Source: Paenibacillus xylanexedens
Lineage (GTDB): Bacteria; Bacillota; Bacilli; Paenibacillales; Paenibacillaceae
Length of the DNA: 64,000 nucleotides
Reading direction: 5' to 3'
Assembly (NCBI RefSeq): GCF_001908275.1
Contig: NZ_CP018620.1
Coordinates: forward strand, 6,944,001 to 7,008,000
Below the pieces are notes generated by a model, which saw only the letters and a list, made by a program, of their open reading frames with translations, had not been told where the DNA came from and ran no database searches. Both the position numbers and the translations under genes were made by a program. Below are positions 7,942-17,148 of this stretch, in pieces (the first letter of the stretch is position 1; every line of letters begins with the position of its first letter).

Positions 7942-8688
7942 CTATTCCTGCGCTTGACGCGAGCGGAGCACTTCGTACATGACAACCCCGGCTGCCACGG
8001 AAGCATTCAGGGAATTAATCTGACCTTGCATTGGTAATTTGATCAGCACATCGCATTTCTCACGAATAAGTCGTCCCATTCCCTTGTTCTCATTTCCGAT
8101 TACCAAAGCCACAGGGCCAGTAAAGACTCCATTACCAAAGACACCTTCGTGAGCGGTGACATCTGTCCCTACAACCCATACACCTTCCTCTTTGAGGCGA
8201 TCAATGGTCTGTCCAAGATTACTTACACGAGCCACTGGCACGTACTCCACAGCGCCTGCTGATGTTTTGGATACTGTCACGGTTACCGCTGCCGAGCGAC
8301 GTTTGGGTACAATGACGCCATGCGCACCCGTGCAATCTGCTGTCCGCAAAATTGACCCCAGGTTATGAGGATCTTCAATCTCATCCAGCAGAATCAGGAA
8401 AGGATGCTCATTCTTCGCTTTTGCTGCGGCAAGAATGTCTTCTACCTCCACATAAGCGTAAGGTGCTGCTTGAGCAACTACCCCCTGATGCTGAATGCCC
8501 GGTACCGTTTGATCCAGCTTACGCTTGTCCACGTGTTGAATGACAATACCTAGTTTTTTAGCTTCCGAGATAATAGGTTGAGTCAGATGTTTCTGTGCTG
8601 TATCGGCAATCCATATTTTATTAATGGTCCGGCCTGAACGCAGCGCCTCCGTCACGGAGTGTTTACCGGCGATCCATTCTTCTTCCAT
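7942..8688 (-). CDS. rlmB: 23S rRNA 2'-O-ribose methyltransferase, TrmH/SpoU family (RlmB)
   Basis: Methylates a ribose (Gm2251 by E. coli numbering) in the peptidyl-transferase P-loop. It has 248 residues from ATG 8688 (MEEEWIAGKHSVTEAL), matching Bacillus YacO. A longer open frame to 8781 has no ribosome site. An N-terminal substrate-binding domain precedes the SPOUT knot with motif 1 LDEIEDPHNLGSILRTA, motif 2 ALVIGNENKGM and motif 3 IKLPMQGQINSLNASVAAG. It is in the cysE-cysS-mrnC-rlmB-rae1 operon. Confidence 0.93.
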   Translation of the reverse strand: MEEEWIAGKHSVTEALRSGRTINKIWIADTAQKHLTQPIISEAKKLGIVIQHVDKRKLDQTVPGIQHQGVVAQAAPYAYVEVEDILAAAKAKNEHPFLILLDEIEDPHNLGSILRTADCTGAHGVIVPKRRSAAVTVTVSKTSAGAVEYVPVARVSNLGQTIDRLKEEGVWVVGTDVTAHEGVFGNGVFTGPVALVIGNENKGMGRLIREKCDVLIKLPMQGQINSLNASVAAGVVMYEVLRSRQAQE

Positions 8689-8731
8689 CGTTGTTCGATC
8701 CTCTCTGTAATGCATTGTTTTGTTGAAATTT

Positions 8732-9211
8732 CTATTTTTTTGTCGGCGATGGCGATTGTTGTTCGGCGTGCTCAATGCCAAGCCCGATCAGTTCAATCAT
8801 GCGATCATGATGACCACTGCTATAGAGGTAACCAATGAGACATTCAAAAGCCGTAGCATGTCTGTACTCCAATACATCTGCATTTTTGGGTACACTACCC
8901 GACTTGGCATTCCGCCCTTGCCGGACGATATCCCGTTCTTCCTCTGTCAGTTCAGCCTCAATCGTTGTAAGTATGCGGCTCTGTGCCTTCGCTGATACCA
9001 ACCCGGTTGCACTACGGTGCAAATGATTGGGACGCATGTTGGCCTTCGACAACAGATATTGACGAACAGCTACCTCATATACCGCATCACCAATATAGGC
9101 CAGTGCAATAGGTGGAATCAACCTAGCAGGTCTGGAAGGAGGATATGGGAACCATCCTCCCTCTGTGACCTGTTCCTGTTGTTTTGGTGTATTTGGATGT
9201 CCTTCGCTCAT
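8732..9211 (-). CDS. mrnC: Mini-ribonuclease III (MrnC)
   Basis: Removes the ends of the 23S rRNA precursor; it is an RNase III catalytic domain without the dsRNA-binding domain. It has 159 residues. Catalytic motifs IALAYIGDAVYEVAVRQYL and YRHATAFECLIGYLY are present. The ATG at 9211 overlaps the cysS stop as ATGA, implying coupling; an in-frame ATG four codons earlier (9223) is a possible alternative. A proline-rich N-terminal stretch precedes the domain. Its likely substrate, the 23S processing stalk, is in this window. Confidence 0.94.
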   Translation of the reverse strand: MSEGHPNTPKQQEQVTEGGWFPYPPSRPARLIPPIALAYIGDAVYEVAVRQYLLSKANMRPNHLHRSATGLVSAKAQSRILTTIEAELTEEERDIVRQGRNAKSGSVPKNADVLEYRHATAFECLIGYLYSSGHHDRMIELIGLGIEHAEQQSPSPTKK

Positions 9212-10608
9212 TTGCGCCGCCATCTCATGCCCTGCGCCGTATCTTCAAGCAGAATGCCACGTACAGACAATTCATCGCGAATTTCATCCGCTCTTGCCCA
9301 GTTTTTGGACTTGCGCGCTTCTACACGCTCTTCAATCAGACGTTCTACTTCCTCATCCAGAAGTTCTGGCTCTGCGTCAGTATAAATGCGCAGTACAGCA
9401 TTCAATTCACTGAACAACTCGAGGAGTGCGCGAATGTCTGCCGCATTAACTACTTCTTGCTGCAACAGTTGGTTGGCTTCCCCTGCCCACTCAAACATCG
9501 CAGTAATTGCATCAGGAGTATTGAAATCATCCTGCATCTTCTCGTGATACTGCTGACGAATTTGGTCGAGTCTTGCCGCAAACTCTGCTGTGATATCCTG
9601 ATCTACAGTCACCGCATTCAGACGATGATTCAGGTTACCTACCGCATTCGCAATCCGATCCACACTGTTCTGTGCCTGCTCCATCGTATCATCCGTGAAG
9701 TTCAATGGGTTGCGATAGTGGGTAGACAACATGAAATAACGAATCGCTTCGCGTTTATATTGATTCCGCAAGTCTTTAACCAGAACACCATTACCGAGTG
9801 ATTTCGACATCTTCTCGTTATCAATCCGGATGAATCCATTATGCATCCAGTAGTTCGCAAGTGGTTTACCTGTTAATACCTCGGATTGGGCGCATTCACA
9901 CTCATGGTGCGGGAACTGCAAATCCTGTCCACCCCCGTGAATGTCCAGTGTATCCCCAAGGTACTCCCTAGCCATGGCGGAGCACTCAATATGCCATCCT
10001 GGTCGACCATCGCCCCAAGGACTGGACCAATAGATCTCACCTGGTTTGGCAGCCTTCCAGAGCACAAAATCTTCGGGATGCTCTTTGCGCTCGTCCACAC
10101 CCACACGGATTCCAAATTGCAGCTCCTGCAGGTTTTGTTTCGAAAGTTTGCCATATTCGCTGAATTTGCCTGTACGATAATAGACGTCACCGCCATTTTC
10201 ATACGCAAACCCTTTTTCAACGAGCTCACGGATAAAATCAATGATCAGCGGCATGTTTTCCGTTACTCTCGGATTGCTGCTTGCCTTGGGAATACCTAGT
10301 CCCTCAAGGTCTTCATAATAGGCAGCAATAAATTTCTCAGCCACATGAGGAACGTCTGTTCCAAGTTGTTCTGCTTTGCGAATCAACTTATCGTCCACAT
10401 CTGTGAAGTTCACCACATAGTTCACATCATGTCCTGTCTGTTCCAGGTATCCACGAACCGTGTCGAAAAAGATAACCGGGCGTGCATTCCCGATATGAAT
10501 GTAGTCATATACCGTTGGTCCGCAGACATACATTTTCACTTTTCCTGGCTCTTGGGGAACAAATTCCTCTTTGGTACGACTCATCGTATTATAAATCTGA
10601 AGCGTCAT
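9208..10608 (-). CDS. cysS: Cysteinyl-tRNA synthetase
   Basis: Charges tRNA-Cys. It has 466 residues from ATG 10608, 8-9 nt after AAAGGAT, rather than GTG 10614. Class I motifs are HIGN at 38-41 and KMSKS at 266-270. Zinc ligands C29, C209, H234 and E238 are all present, with GGGQDLQFPHHECE around the last two. It is second in the cysE operon behind a cysteine T-box, so supply of charged tRNA-Cys should control it. Its stop overlaps mrnC. Confidence 0.98.
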   Translation of the reverse strand: MTLQIYNTMSRTKEEFVPQEPGKVKMYVCGPTVYDYIHIGNARPVIFFDTVRGYLEQTGHDVNYVVNFTDVDDKLIRKAEQLGTDVPHVAEKFIAAYYEDLEGLGIPKASSNPRVTENMPLIIDFIRELVEKGFAYENGGDVYYRTGKFSEYGKLSKQNLQELQFGIRVGVDERKEHPEDFVLWKAAKPGEIYWSSPWGDGRPGWHIECSAMAREYLGDTLDIHGGGQDLQFPHHECECAQSEVLTGKPLANYWMHNGFIRIDNEKMSKSLGNGVLVKDLRNQYKREAIRYFMLSTHYRNPLNFTDDTMEQAQNSVDRIANAVGNLNHRLNAVTVDQDITAEFAARLDQIRQQYHEKMQDDFNTPDAITAMFEWAGEANQLLQQEVVNAADIRALLELFSELNAVLRIYTDAEPELLDEEVERLIEERVEARKSKNWARADEIRDELSVRGILLEDTAQGMRWRRK

Positions 10609-10650
10609 GGTCACTTATCCTTTCATCCTATACTGCCTTTATTTATTGTA

Positions 10651-11310
10651 TCACGTATCACGCACAGTCTCATTTTCACGGGCATTTTGCAGTGTACGTA
10701 CTTCTTCCTGCAATCGTTCGAGTTCTTTTTGCATACCGCGCAAGGAGTCAACGACCGGATCGGGCAATTGCTGACTGAGGCGATCTACCCGTCGGCCATC
10801 CTGTTTAACAATTCTGCCCGGTATACCTACCACGGTACTATTGGAAGGGACCTCCTTAAGCACAACGGAGTTCGCACCAATGTTACATTGATCCCCCACG
10901 CTAAATGAACCCAGCACCTTGGCTCCGGATGAGATAACCACATTATTACCAATGGTCGGATGTCTCTTCCCTTTTTCTTTCCCTGTTCCGCCCAGGGTAA
11001 CCCCCTGATAGATAACGACATCATCGCCAATCTCACATGTTTCTCCAATAACGACGCCCATTCCGTGGTCAATAAACAACCGATTTCCGATCGTAGCTCC
11101 AGGATGTATCTCGATTCCTGTCATAAAACGGCTAACCTGCGAAATGAACCGGGCAACCGAGAACCATCTTCGCTTGTATAAAAAATGAGCGATCCGGTGT
11201 GCCCATATCGCATGCAGCCCTGAGTAGGTGAATACCACCTCAAACCAACCTCGGGCCGCCGGATCGTTTTCAAACACCGCCTGGATATCTGATCTGATCT
11301 TCTTGAACAT
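10651..11310 (-). CDS. cysE: Serine O-acetyltransferase
   Basis: Makes O-acetylserine from serine and acetyl-CoA, the first step of cysteine synthesis. It has 219 residues from ATG 11310 after GAGGGGA; 29 codons of upstream open frame lack a ribosome site and overlap the T-box terminator region. An N-terminal helical domain is followed by left-handed beta-helix hexapeptide repeats, with [19 protein letters not shown] and [15 protein letters not shown]. The C-terminal tail is a predicted coiled coil ([16 protein letters not shown]). First gene after the T-box. Confidence 0.96.
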   Translation of the reverse strand: MFKKIRSDIQAVFENDPAARGWFEVVFTYSGLHAIWAHRIAHFLYKRRWFSVARFISQVSRFMTGIEIHPGATIGNRLFIDHGMGVVIGETCEIGDDVVIYQGVTLGGTGKEKGKRHPTIGNNVVISSGAKVLGSFSVGDQCNIGANSVVLKEVPSNSTVVGIPGRIVKQDGRRVDRLSQQLPDPVVDSLRGMQKELERLQEEVRTLQNARENETVRDT

Positions 11311-11395
11311 GCTCGTTCCCCTCTTGTTCAGGTTCCCGTCCTCCGGCTTACCGGACGGCGCGTTCCTTGGTAGTGTACTGCACACTCGCCTAAAC

Positions 11396-11433
11396 AAAAA
11401 AACGCCCCTGCAGCATTTAGCTGCAGAGGCGTT
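11396..11433 (-). terminator. T-box terminator upstream of cysE
   Basis: The stem pairs 11401-11413 with 11421-11433 around CATTTAG, followed on the minus strand by a run of seven Ts. It directly follows the T-box sequence and is the regulated terminator of that leader. Confidence 0.9.
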
Positions 11434-11735
11434 TATCGCGGTCCCACTCTGCTCGGTCCATTCTTAAATAGAATGAGCCCTCAAGCGGTTTGGTAACGGA
11501 AACCAATCGTCACAACCTATCCTAACGTTTTCCCATGTCATGATCGACAAAGGCGGGGCTGGATTCGGCTGTGCAGCTCACGGGCGCATTTCGACTGATG
11601 GACAGTGGATGGTTCACAGCCACCGCAACCAAAGAAATCTCTCTTTGCTGCGGGACCATCCTCTCTGAATCTGTCCGGATCAGTCTACTCCTCCCGATCT
11701 TTGCTGTTCTATTAGATAAATCATATCAATTATTC
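11396..11735 (-). ncRNA. T-box riboswitch, tRNA-Cys specific
   Basis: On the minus strand the leader has the stem I start GATCGGGAGGAGTAG (11699-11685), a long stem I, and the T-box core AGAGTGGGACCGCG (11450-11437), then the terminator. The specifier loop reads GAAATGCG; TGC at 11588-11586 is followed by a purine and encodes cysteine, agreeing with cysE-cysS downstream. Uncharged tRNA-Cys should favour antitermination. Confidence 0.93.
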
Positions 11736-11746
11736 GTTGTGTTGTT

Positions 11747-11775
11747 ATTATAGCGAAAAGGCCTCAGACTGACAA
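11747..11775 (-). promoter_or_regulatory. Promoter of the T-box cysE operon
   Basis: On the minus strand TTGTCA (11775-11770), a 17 nt spacer and a perfect TATAAT (11752-11747). It lies between gltX and the leader. Confidence 0.8.
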
Positions 11776-11781
11776 CAGCCT

Positions 11782-11805
11782 CCTACGTAATCCATCCATC
11801 GTAGG
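11782..11805 (-). terminator. Hairpin after gltX
   Basis: CCTACG (11782-11787) pairs with CGTAGG (11800-11805), and outer CAG/CTG can extend it. There is no T-run on either side, so its role as a gltX terminator is uncertain. It overlaps nothing else. Confidence 0.35.
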
Positions 11806-11848
11806 ACTGTGTTCAGATTCCAAATAAACGGAATGTCCTCGACTAAGA

Positions 11849-13306
11849 TTATTTTACTTGTGCAAGCAGGCGTTCGATCACCGTATCACGACCCAGAAGT
11901 ACGATCGTTTGGTTCAGATCCCGTCCATGCGTCTGTCCAGTCAAGGCTACACGAATTGGCATAAAAAGCTGTTTGCCCTTAAAGCCGGTTTCTTTCTGTA
12001 CTTCCTTGATCAATGCAGCCATTTTACTTGGAGTAAACTCTTCGCTCGCCTGTACTTTATCCGCAAATGCCTTCAGTACGGTTGGCACCTGCTCCTCTGC
12101 AAGCACTGCTTCTCCTTCACTTTCAAGCTCCAGATTGGAACGGAAGAATACTTCCGACAATTCCACAATATCGGAGGCAGAATTCATCTGCTCTTGGTAC
12201 AGGTGTACCAGAGTATAAGCCCATTCTTTTTGTTCAGCAGACAGCTCGGAAGAAATACGTCCAGCCTTTTGCAGATGCGGAATGGCCATTTCGGCAATAC
12301 GTTCCGGGTCAGCATGTTTGATATAGTGGTTGTTCAAGTGAGCCAGTTTGTGGGTATCAAATACCGCCGGGCTCTTGGACAGACGTTTCGTATCAAAAAT
12401 GGAGATCAGCTGCTCTTGCGAGAAGATCTCTTCTTCCCCTTCCGGCGACCAACCGAGTAAGGAAATGAAGTTAAACATCGCTTCAGGCAAATATCCGAGC
12501 TGATCATACTGCTCAATAAACTGAATAACGGATTCATCCCGTTTACTCAGCTTCTTGTGATTTTCATTCACGATCAGCGTCATATGACCGAATTGCGGTG
12601 GCTCCCAGCCAAGCGCTTCATAGATCATCAGTTGACGCGGCGTGTTCGAGATGTGATCTTCCCCGCGCAAGACGTGGGAGATCTTCATCAAGTGATCATC
12701 CACAGCAACAGCATAGTTGTATGTGGGAATGCCGTCTTTTTTCACAATGACGAAGTCACCGGATTCCTTGCTGTTGAACGAGATTGTGCCTTTAACCATA
12801 TCATCAAACGTATATGTGCGCTCTTCCGGCACACGGAAACGAATACTCGCTACGCGACCTTCCGCTTCAAACGCACTAATTTGCTCTGGAGTCAGGTCAC
12901 GGTGTTTGCCAGAATAACGCGGTGTTTCTCCACGTGCTGACTGTTCCTCGCGCTCTTGCTCCAATTCTTCTTCCGTGCAGAAGCAACGGTAAGCCAGACC
13001 TTTATCCAGCAATTCCTGCGTATATTTACGATAGAGATCCAGACGTTCCGTTTGACGGTATGGTCCGTATTCTCCGCCCACGTCAATACTTTCGTCCCAC
13101 TCAATTCCGAGCCATTTCAGGTATTTCAGTTGGCTTTCTTCACCACCGGCAATGTTCCGTTTCACGTCCGTATCTTCAATACGAATAATGAATTTACCGT
13201 TATTATGTTTGGCATATAAATAGTTAAACAACGCCGTACGGGCATTCCCGATATGCAGGTGTCCCGTTGGGCTCGGCGCGTAACGCACACGAATATCCGT
13301 GCTCAT
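11849..13306 (-). CDS. gltX: Glutamyl-tRNA synthetase
   Basis: Charges tRNA-Glu and, in Bacillus-type organisms lacking GlnRS, also mischarges tRNA-Gln for GatCAB. It has 485 residues. HIGN is at 18-21 within [18 protein letters not shown], and the KMSKS equivalent KLSKR is at 252-256. ATG 13306 follows GGAGGGG. It is 33 bp after ispF, so ispD-ispF-gltX probably form one transcript. Unlike some Bacilli, cysE here has a separate promoter. Confidence 0.98.
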   Translation of the reverse strand: MSTDIRVRYAPSPTGHLHIGNARTALFNYLYAKHNNGKFIIRIEDTDVKRNIAGGEESQLKYLKWLGIEWDESIDVGGEYGPYRQTERLDLYRKYTQELLDKGLAYRCFCTEEELEQEREEQSARGETPRYSGKHRDLTPEQISAFEAEGRVASIRFRVPEERTYTFDDMVKGTISFNSKESGDFVIVKKDGIPTYNYAVAVDDHLMKISHVLRGEDHISNTPRQLMIYEALGWEPPQFGHMTLIVNENHKKLSKRDESVIQFIEQYDQLGYLPEAMFNFISLLGWSPEGEEEIFSQEQLISIFDTKRLSKSPAVFDTHKLAHLNNHYIKHADPERIAEMAIPHLQKAGRISSELSAEQKEWAYTLVHLYQEQMNSASDIVELSEVFFRSNLELESEGEAVLAEEQVPTVLKAFADKVQASEEFTPSKMAALIKEVQKETGFKGKQLFMPIRVALTGQTHGRDLNQTIVLLGRDTVIERLLAQVK

Positions 13307-13339
13307 ATGATCCCCTCCGTCACTAATTGATTGATGATA

Positions 13340-13816
13340 TCACACACGTACAAGGCAAACAACGGATTGAGCGGCAATGCCCTCTCCCCGTCCCGGGAAT
13401 CCCAGTTGCTCTGTTGTTGTTGCTTTCACGTTCACCTGTGTTACATCCGCTTCCAGTGCCTTGGCAATAACCTCAGCCATCTGTGGGATATAAGGAGCCA
13501 TCTTTGGCTTCTGGGCAATAATCGTTGAGTCGATATTCCCTAGCTTATACCCGCGATCCTTCACAAGCTGCCATACATGCTCCAGCAATTTCAGGCTGTC
13601 GGCATCTTTGAATTCCGGATCGGTATCCGGGAAGTGCTTGCCAATATCCCCAAGTGCCAGCGCACCCAAAATGGCATCACTAATCGCGTGCAACAGCACG
13701 TCTGCGTCCGAGTGACCCAGCAGTCCTTTTTCATAAGGAATCGTTACTCCGCCAATAATACACGGGCGTCCCTCTACCAGCTGATGTACATCAAATCCTT
13801 GTCCTACACGTATCAT
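13340..13816 (-). CDS. ispF: 2-C-methyl-D-erythritol 2,4-cyclodiphosphate synthase
   Basis: Fifth step of the non-mevalonate isoprenoid pathway. It has 158 residues, typical length. Metal ligands D9, H11 and H43 are present in GFDVH and [15 protein letters not shown]. The C-terminal motif [19 protein letters not shown] is intact. Its start overlaps the ispD stop by four bases, implying translational coupling of two steps in the same pathway. Confidence 0.98.
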   Translation of the reverse strand: MIRVGQGFDVHQLVEGRPCIIGGVTIPYEKGLLGHSDADVLLHAISDAILGALALGDIGKHFPDTDPEFKDADSLKLLEHVWQLVKDRGYKLGNIDSTIIAQKPKMAPYIPQMAEVIAKALEADVTQVNVKATTTEQLGFPGRGEGIAAQSVVCLVRV

Positions 13817-14508
13817 CGCTTCTTCTCTCCCCCCAGCAAAAACGCAGCATATTGCAAATCTTCCGGCGTTGTTAATTTGATATTGGTATAATTGCCTTCC
13901 ACAACCTTGACCGACATTCCCTGACGTTCAGCCAGCATGGCATCATCTGTCCCCAGAAATCCGTCCTGCTCGGCTGATTCGTAGGCGGAGAGCAGGGAAG
14001 AAAGACGAAAAGCCTGCGGGGTTTGAATGCTCCACAGACTGCTGCGGTCTGGCGTCGCCGTAACGACTCCTTCCGCATTCACTTGTTTGATCGTATCCTT
14101 CACGGGAACCGCCAGTACAGCTGCTCCACCACCGGCTATGGCGGCCGCCATGCATCCCTTGATCTGCTCATGGTTCACAAAAGGACGTACCCCGTCGTGA
14201 ACGAGAACCCAATCCGTCCCAAGTGCCTCAAGGCCTTTATGGACAGAATGTTGTCTCTCTTTCCCTCCGGGGATAACACGGACACGTGAAGCCAATTGGT
14301 ATTCTTTTACCCAATCCTGGCAGCGTTCAACATCTGCGGTTCCTGTGACCAGCACCATCTCGCGGATCTCGTCCAGCGCAGCAAATACCTCAAGCGTATG
14401 TATGAAAACGGGCTTGTCCTGCAGCAACAGAAACTGTTTGCTCTCGGTCGTCCCCATCCGGGTTCCGCGACCTGCTGCCACAATGACAACGCCCCACCCT
14501 TTATCCAT
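13813..14508 (-). CDS. ispD: 2-C-methyl-D-erythritol 4-phosphate cytidylyltransferase
   Basis: Third step of the MEP pathway, joining CTP and MEP. It has 231 residues. The nucleotide-binding loop AAGRGTRMG is near residues 11-19, followed by KQF, and [12 protein letters not shown] binds substrate. It overlaps ispF by four bases and follows yacL by 82 bp. Confidence 0.97.
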   Translation of the reverse strand: MDKGWGVVIVAAGRGTRMGTTESKQFLLLQDKPVFIHTLEVFAALDEIREMVLVTGTADVERCQDWVKEYQLASRVRVIPGGKERQHSVHKGLEALGTDWVLVHDGVRPFVNHEQIKGCMAAAIAGGGAAVLAVPVKDTIKQVNAEGVVTATPDRSSLWSIQTPQAFRLSSLLSAYESAEQDGFLGTDDAMLAERQGMSVKVVEGNYTNIKLTTPEDLQYAAFLLGGEKKR

Positions 14509-14590
14509 GCCGCAATCCCTGCCTTGTCTGTCAGTTTATCGTCCAAAGATATACAATATCATTCAACGATACACTACCCATCATACCGCT

Positions 14591-15676
14591 TTATTGGGCT
14601 TTTTCCAACAGTTTCGGCTTGGCAAAAATCATTCGTCCCGCTGAAGTCTGCAGCACACTGGTCACCAGCACTTCCATCATCATGCCGATATACTCGCGTC
14701 CACCCTCCACAACGATCATTGTGCCATCATCCAGATAGGCTACGCCTTGACCATGTTCCTTACCATCCTTGATGATCTGCACCATAATCTCCTCACCTGG
14801 CAGAACAACCGGCTTAACCGCATTGGCGAGATCATTAATGTTCAACACAGATACACCCTGGAGTTCGCACACTTTGTTCAGGTTAAAGTCATTGGTGACC
14901 ACTTTACCCTGAAGCACTTTAGCCAGTTTAACCAGTTTGCTGTCCACCTCGGAGATTTCCTCGAAATCCCCCTCGTAGATCAGGACTTTTACATCAAGTT
15001 CCTTCTGGATTTTGTTCAAAATGTCTAGTCCACGCCGTCCTCTGTTCCGCTTGAGCAGATCCGATGAATCGGCAATATGCTGTAACTCCTCCAGAACAAA
15101 TTCCGGGATTACGATCGTGCCTTCAATAAATCCGGTTTTGCATATATCAGCGATACGCCCATCGATAATAACACTGGTATCCAGAATTTTATGTTCTTCC
15201 ATCCGTCTATCTTCGTCCACCTCGGGATGACCCCATCGTCCAGACATCCAGAAGGCCCCCAGATCGTCTTTCTTCGCCATGGCAAGGGTATAACCGGAAT
15301 AAGCACTAATCACCGTCAGCGCCACTTGCAGCACTTCTCCTGCCGTCCCCATCCATCCCACAACAGGGTAAAGTAACAAGGCCACGAGCAATCCTGCAAC
15401 GGTACCTGCAGCACCTGCAGCCAATTCGTTCATAGGTACTTTTGCCAATGAGTCAATTCCACTATGCAGCCTGTCTGCCATCAATGTTCCACCAATATTA
15501 CATAAAGCCATAAACATTACAGCTCCCAGCAGTGTCGATATACCAGCTCCCAGTAATCCTGCTGACTGAATCCACTCCGCCATCCATGGGACCGATTTTC
15601 CTGCCAGATGATATGCCGTGTAGCCGAACCATGCACCGCACAATCCTGTAAAAGTTAAAATGCCTTTTTTCCACAT
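14591..15676 (-). CDS. yacL: PIN/TRAM-domain membrane protein (YacL family)
   Basis: Predicted membrane-attached nuclease of unproven substrate. It has 361 residues from ATG 15676, after GGAGGTG; the open frame runs 45 codons further but has no ribosome site. Four membrane segments occupy about residues 4-160. A PIN domain begins at ILDTSVIIDGRIADI with later acidic residues in VTNDFNLNK. A C-terminal TRAM RNA-binding domain starts near PGEEIMVQIIKDGKEHGQG. Synteny with B. subtilis yacL-ispD is conserved. Confidence 0.9.
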   Translation of the reverse strand: MWKKGILTFTGLCGAWFGYTAYHLAGKSVPWMAEWIQSAGLLGAGISTLLGAVMFMALCNIGGTLMADRLHSGIDSLAKVPMNELAAGAAGTVAGLLVALLLYPVVGWMGTAGEVLQVALTVISAYSGYTLAMAKKDDLGAFWMSGRWGHPEVDEDRRMEEHKILDTSVIIDGRIADICKTGFIEGTIVIPEFVLEELQHIADSSDLLKRNRGRRGLDILNKIQKELDVKVLIYEGDFEEISEVDSKLVKLAKVLQGKVVTNDFNLNKVCELQGVSVLNINDLANAVKPVVLPGEEIMVQIIKDGKEHGQGVAYLDDGTMIVVEGGREYIGMMMEVLVTSVLQTSAGRMIFAKPKLLEKAQ

Positions 15677-15786
15677 TAGTCCCTGCACCTCCTTCAATGT
15701 ATCTTGATCTTTATATCCAGTATGATCCAATTCCTGAATTGCTAATCCCATCTGGAAGAACTTTTTGGAAATGTTGCAATCGTCAG

Positions 15787-15816
15787 TTGAAAGTAGGTAA
15801 ATTATTGGCATATAAT
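15787..15816 (+). promoter_or_regulatory. Promoter of the plus-strand gene at 15850
   Basis: TTGAAA (15787-15792), an 18 nt spacer and a perfect TATAAT (15811-15816), 34 bp before the start codon. It is divergent from yacL. Confidence 0.7.
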
Positions 15817-15849
15817 GAATTCAATTCATATCCCGAGGTGAGTGGCAAA

Positions 15850-16245
15850 ATGAGTACGCTAAGTTTACAGGCTTTCCAGGATCAAGTTTCTGAACTGTTG
15901 TTGCGTCATCGCAGCCTGATTGATGTACTGTCCAAAACGGGACAAGCCGGAGCGTCTGTTAACCGTGCCGTGTCCAAAGCCATTACCGAATGCGGCTGCA
16001 TCGAGCTGCACGCCACCAAGCAGAAATATGCCCCGGAGAGCGATATCGCTCAAACCAAGGGCCTGCTGGAAACGCATGTGGAAGGTGAGTTGTGTGAGAA
16101 CTGCAGAGAGGTCATCAGCTCTGAGCTAGGGCGGAACCTGTTCTACATGTCGGCTCTCTGCAATCTGCTGGACATTAACATGGAAGAGGTCGTAAATCAC
16201 GAATCACAGAAGTGTTCAACGTTAGGGATGTTTAATCTGTCGTAA
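15850..16245 (+). CDS. Conserved cysteine-containing protein of unknown function
   Basis: 131 residues from ATG 15850, after GAGGTG at 9 nt; 51 upstream codons in the same frame have no ribosome site and cross the promoter. I recognise it as a protein common in Paenibacillus (possibly labelled DUF1573, uncertain) but not its function. The sequence is helical, beginning MSTLSLQAFQDQVSELLLRH. Six cysteines include ITECGCIELHA and the CxxC in GELCENCREVI. That pattern could bind metal or be redox active, but no catalytic family is evident. It has its own promoter and a terminator shared with pssA. Confidence 0.75.
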   Translation: MSTLSLQAFQDQVSELLLRHRSLIDVLSKTGQAGASVNRAVSKAITECGCIELHATKQKYAPESDIAQTKGLLETHVEGELCENCREVISSELGRNLFYMSALCNLLDINMEEVVNHESQKCSTLGMFNLS

Positions 16246-16304
16246 GAAGATATGTATGTCGTCCGTAAGGGTTTCTTTTACCGTAAATAGATCTGAATAA
16301 ACAA

Positions 16305-16342
16305 AAAGCACGCATTCTCCAGTTCAGGAGAGTACGTGCTTT
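16305..16342. terminator. Bidirectional terminator
   Basis: AAAGCACG (16305-16312) pairs with CGTGCTTT (16335-16342) and continues inward through TTCTCC/GGAGAG, with A-rich and T-rich flanks. It serves the plus-strand gene ending at 16245 and pssA ending at 16372. Confidence 0.85.
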
Positions 16343-16371
16343 CTTTGTATAGTGTCTGTCCCCATGGCGAC

Positions 16372-17103
16372 TTAACGATCGGAAGGACGGGAAGATTTCT
16401 CATCCTTGCGCTTTTTCGCCCGACTACGTGAGGCCGCTGTTCGCACATTATGCTTCATTCCATACAGGGCGTATAACACCAACGGAATAAAGATCAATTT
16501 GGATAACTGCTCCGGGAAAATAACGGCTACGGCTATGGCAAATAACACAACCCATGGTGCAATCCAGATTGCCTTGCGTGGCAAACCGACCTTTTTGAAA
16601 TTGGGATATTTAAGCGAACTCACCATCAGATACGATAACAGCAATGTAGCAATCATCATGCTAACCGGGCCAATATCCTTATTGAACAAGGACAGTGTGG
16701 CCAGTACCCCGCCGGCTGCCGGAATCGGCAGACCTGTGAAGTACCCGGGAATTCCCGGACGAACGTTAAACCGTGCAAGACGAATGGCTCCACAGATCGG
16801 AAAAGCCGCTGTTGCGATCCAGGCGAGGATCGGCATTGAATCTTGAAACGACACCATAAATATGATCAGGGCTGGTGCTGCACCAAAGGAAACCATGTCA
16901 GACAAGGAATCCAGTTCCTTGCCGAATTCACTTTGGGCATTGAGTGCACGTGCCACTCGGCCATCCAGACCATCCAGCAGCATCGCTACAATGACCATAA
17001 TGGCAGCCAAACTGTAATTTCCATCAATCGCAAGCAAAATTGCCATCATTCCAAGAAACAGATTACCCAGGGTAAAGAGATTCGGAATGAATCTGGTTAG
17101 CAT
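16372..17103 (-). CDS. pssA: CDP-diacylglycerol-serine O-phosphatidyltransferase
   Basis: Makes phosphatidylserine, the precursor of phosphatidylethanolamine. It has 243 residues. The CDP-alcohol phosphotransferase signature is complete at about residues 47-69: DGRVAR, eight residues, G, KEL, D, SLS, D. About six membrane segments follow, and a basic tail (SRAKKRKDEKSSR) ends the protein. ATG 17103 follows GAGGTG. It is 45 bp after disA in the radA-disA transcript, a position where B. subtilis has no pssA. Confidence 0.94.
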   Translation of the reverse strand: MLTRFIPNLFTLGNLFLGMMAILLAIDGNYSLAAIMVIVAMLLDGLDGRVARALNAQSEFGKELDSLSDMVSFGAAPALIIFMVSFQDSMPILAWIATAAFPICGAIRLARFNVRPGIPGYFTGLPIPAAGGVLATLSLFNKDIGPVSMMIATLLLSYLMVSSLKYPNFKKVGLPRKAIWIAPWVVLFAIAVAVIFPEQLSKLIFIPLVLYALYGMKHNVRTAASRSRAKKRKDEKSSRPSDR

Positions 17104-17148
17104 CGTTGTTTCACCTCATCCATTTCAAGCCTTTATATAGGCAAACCC

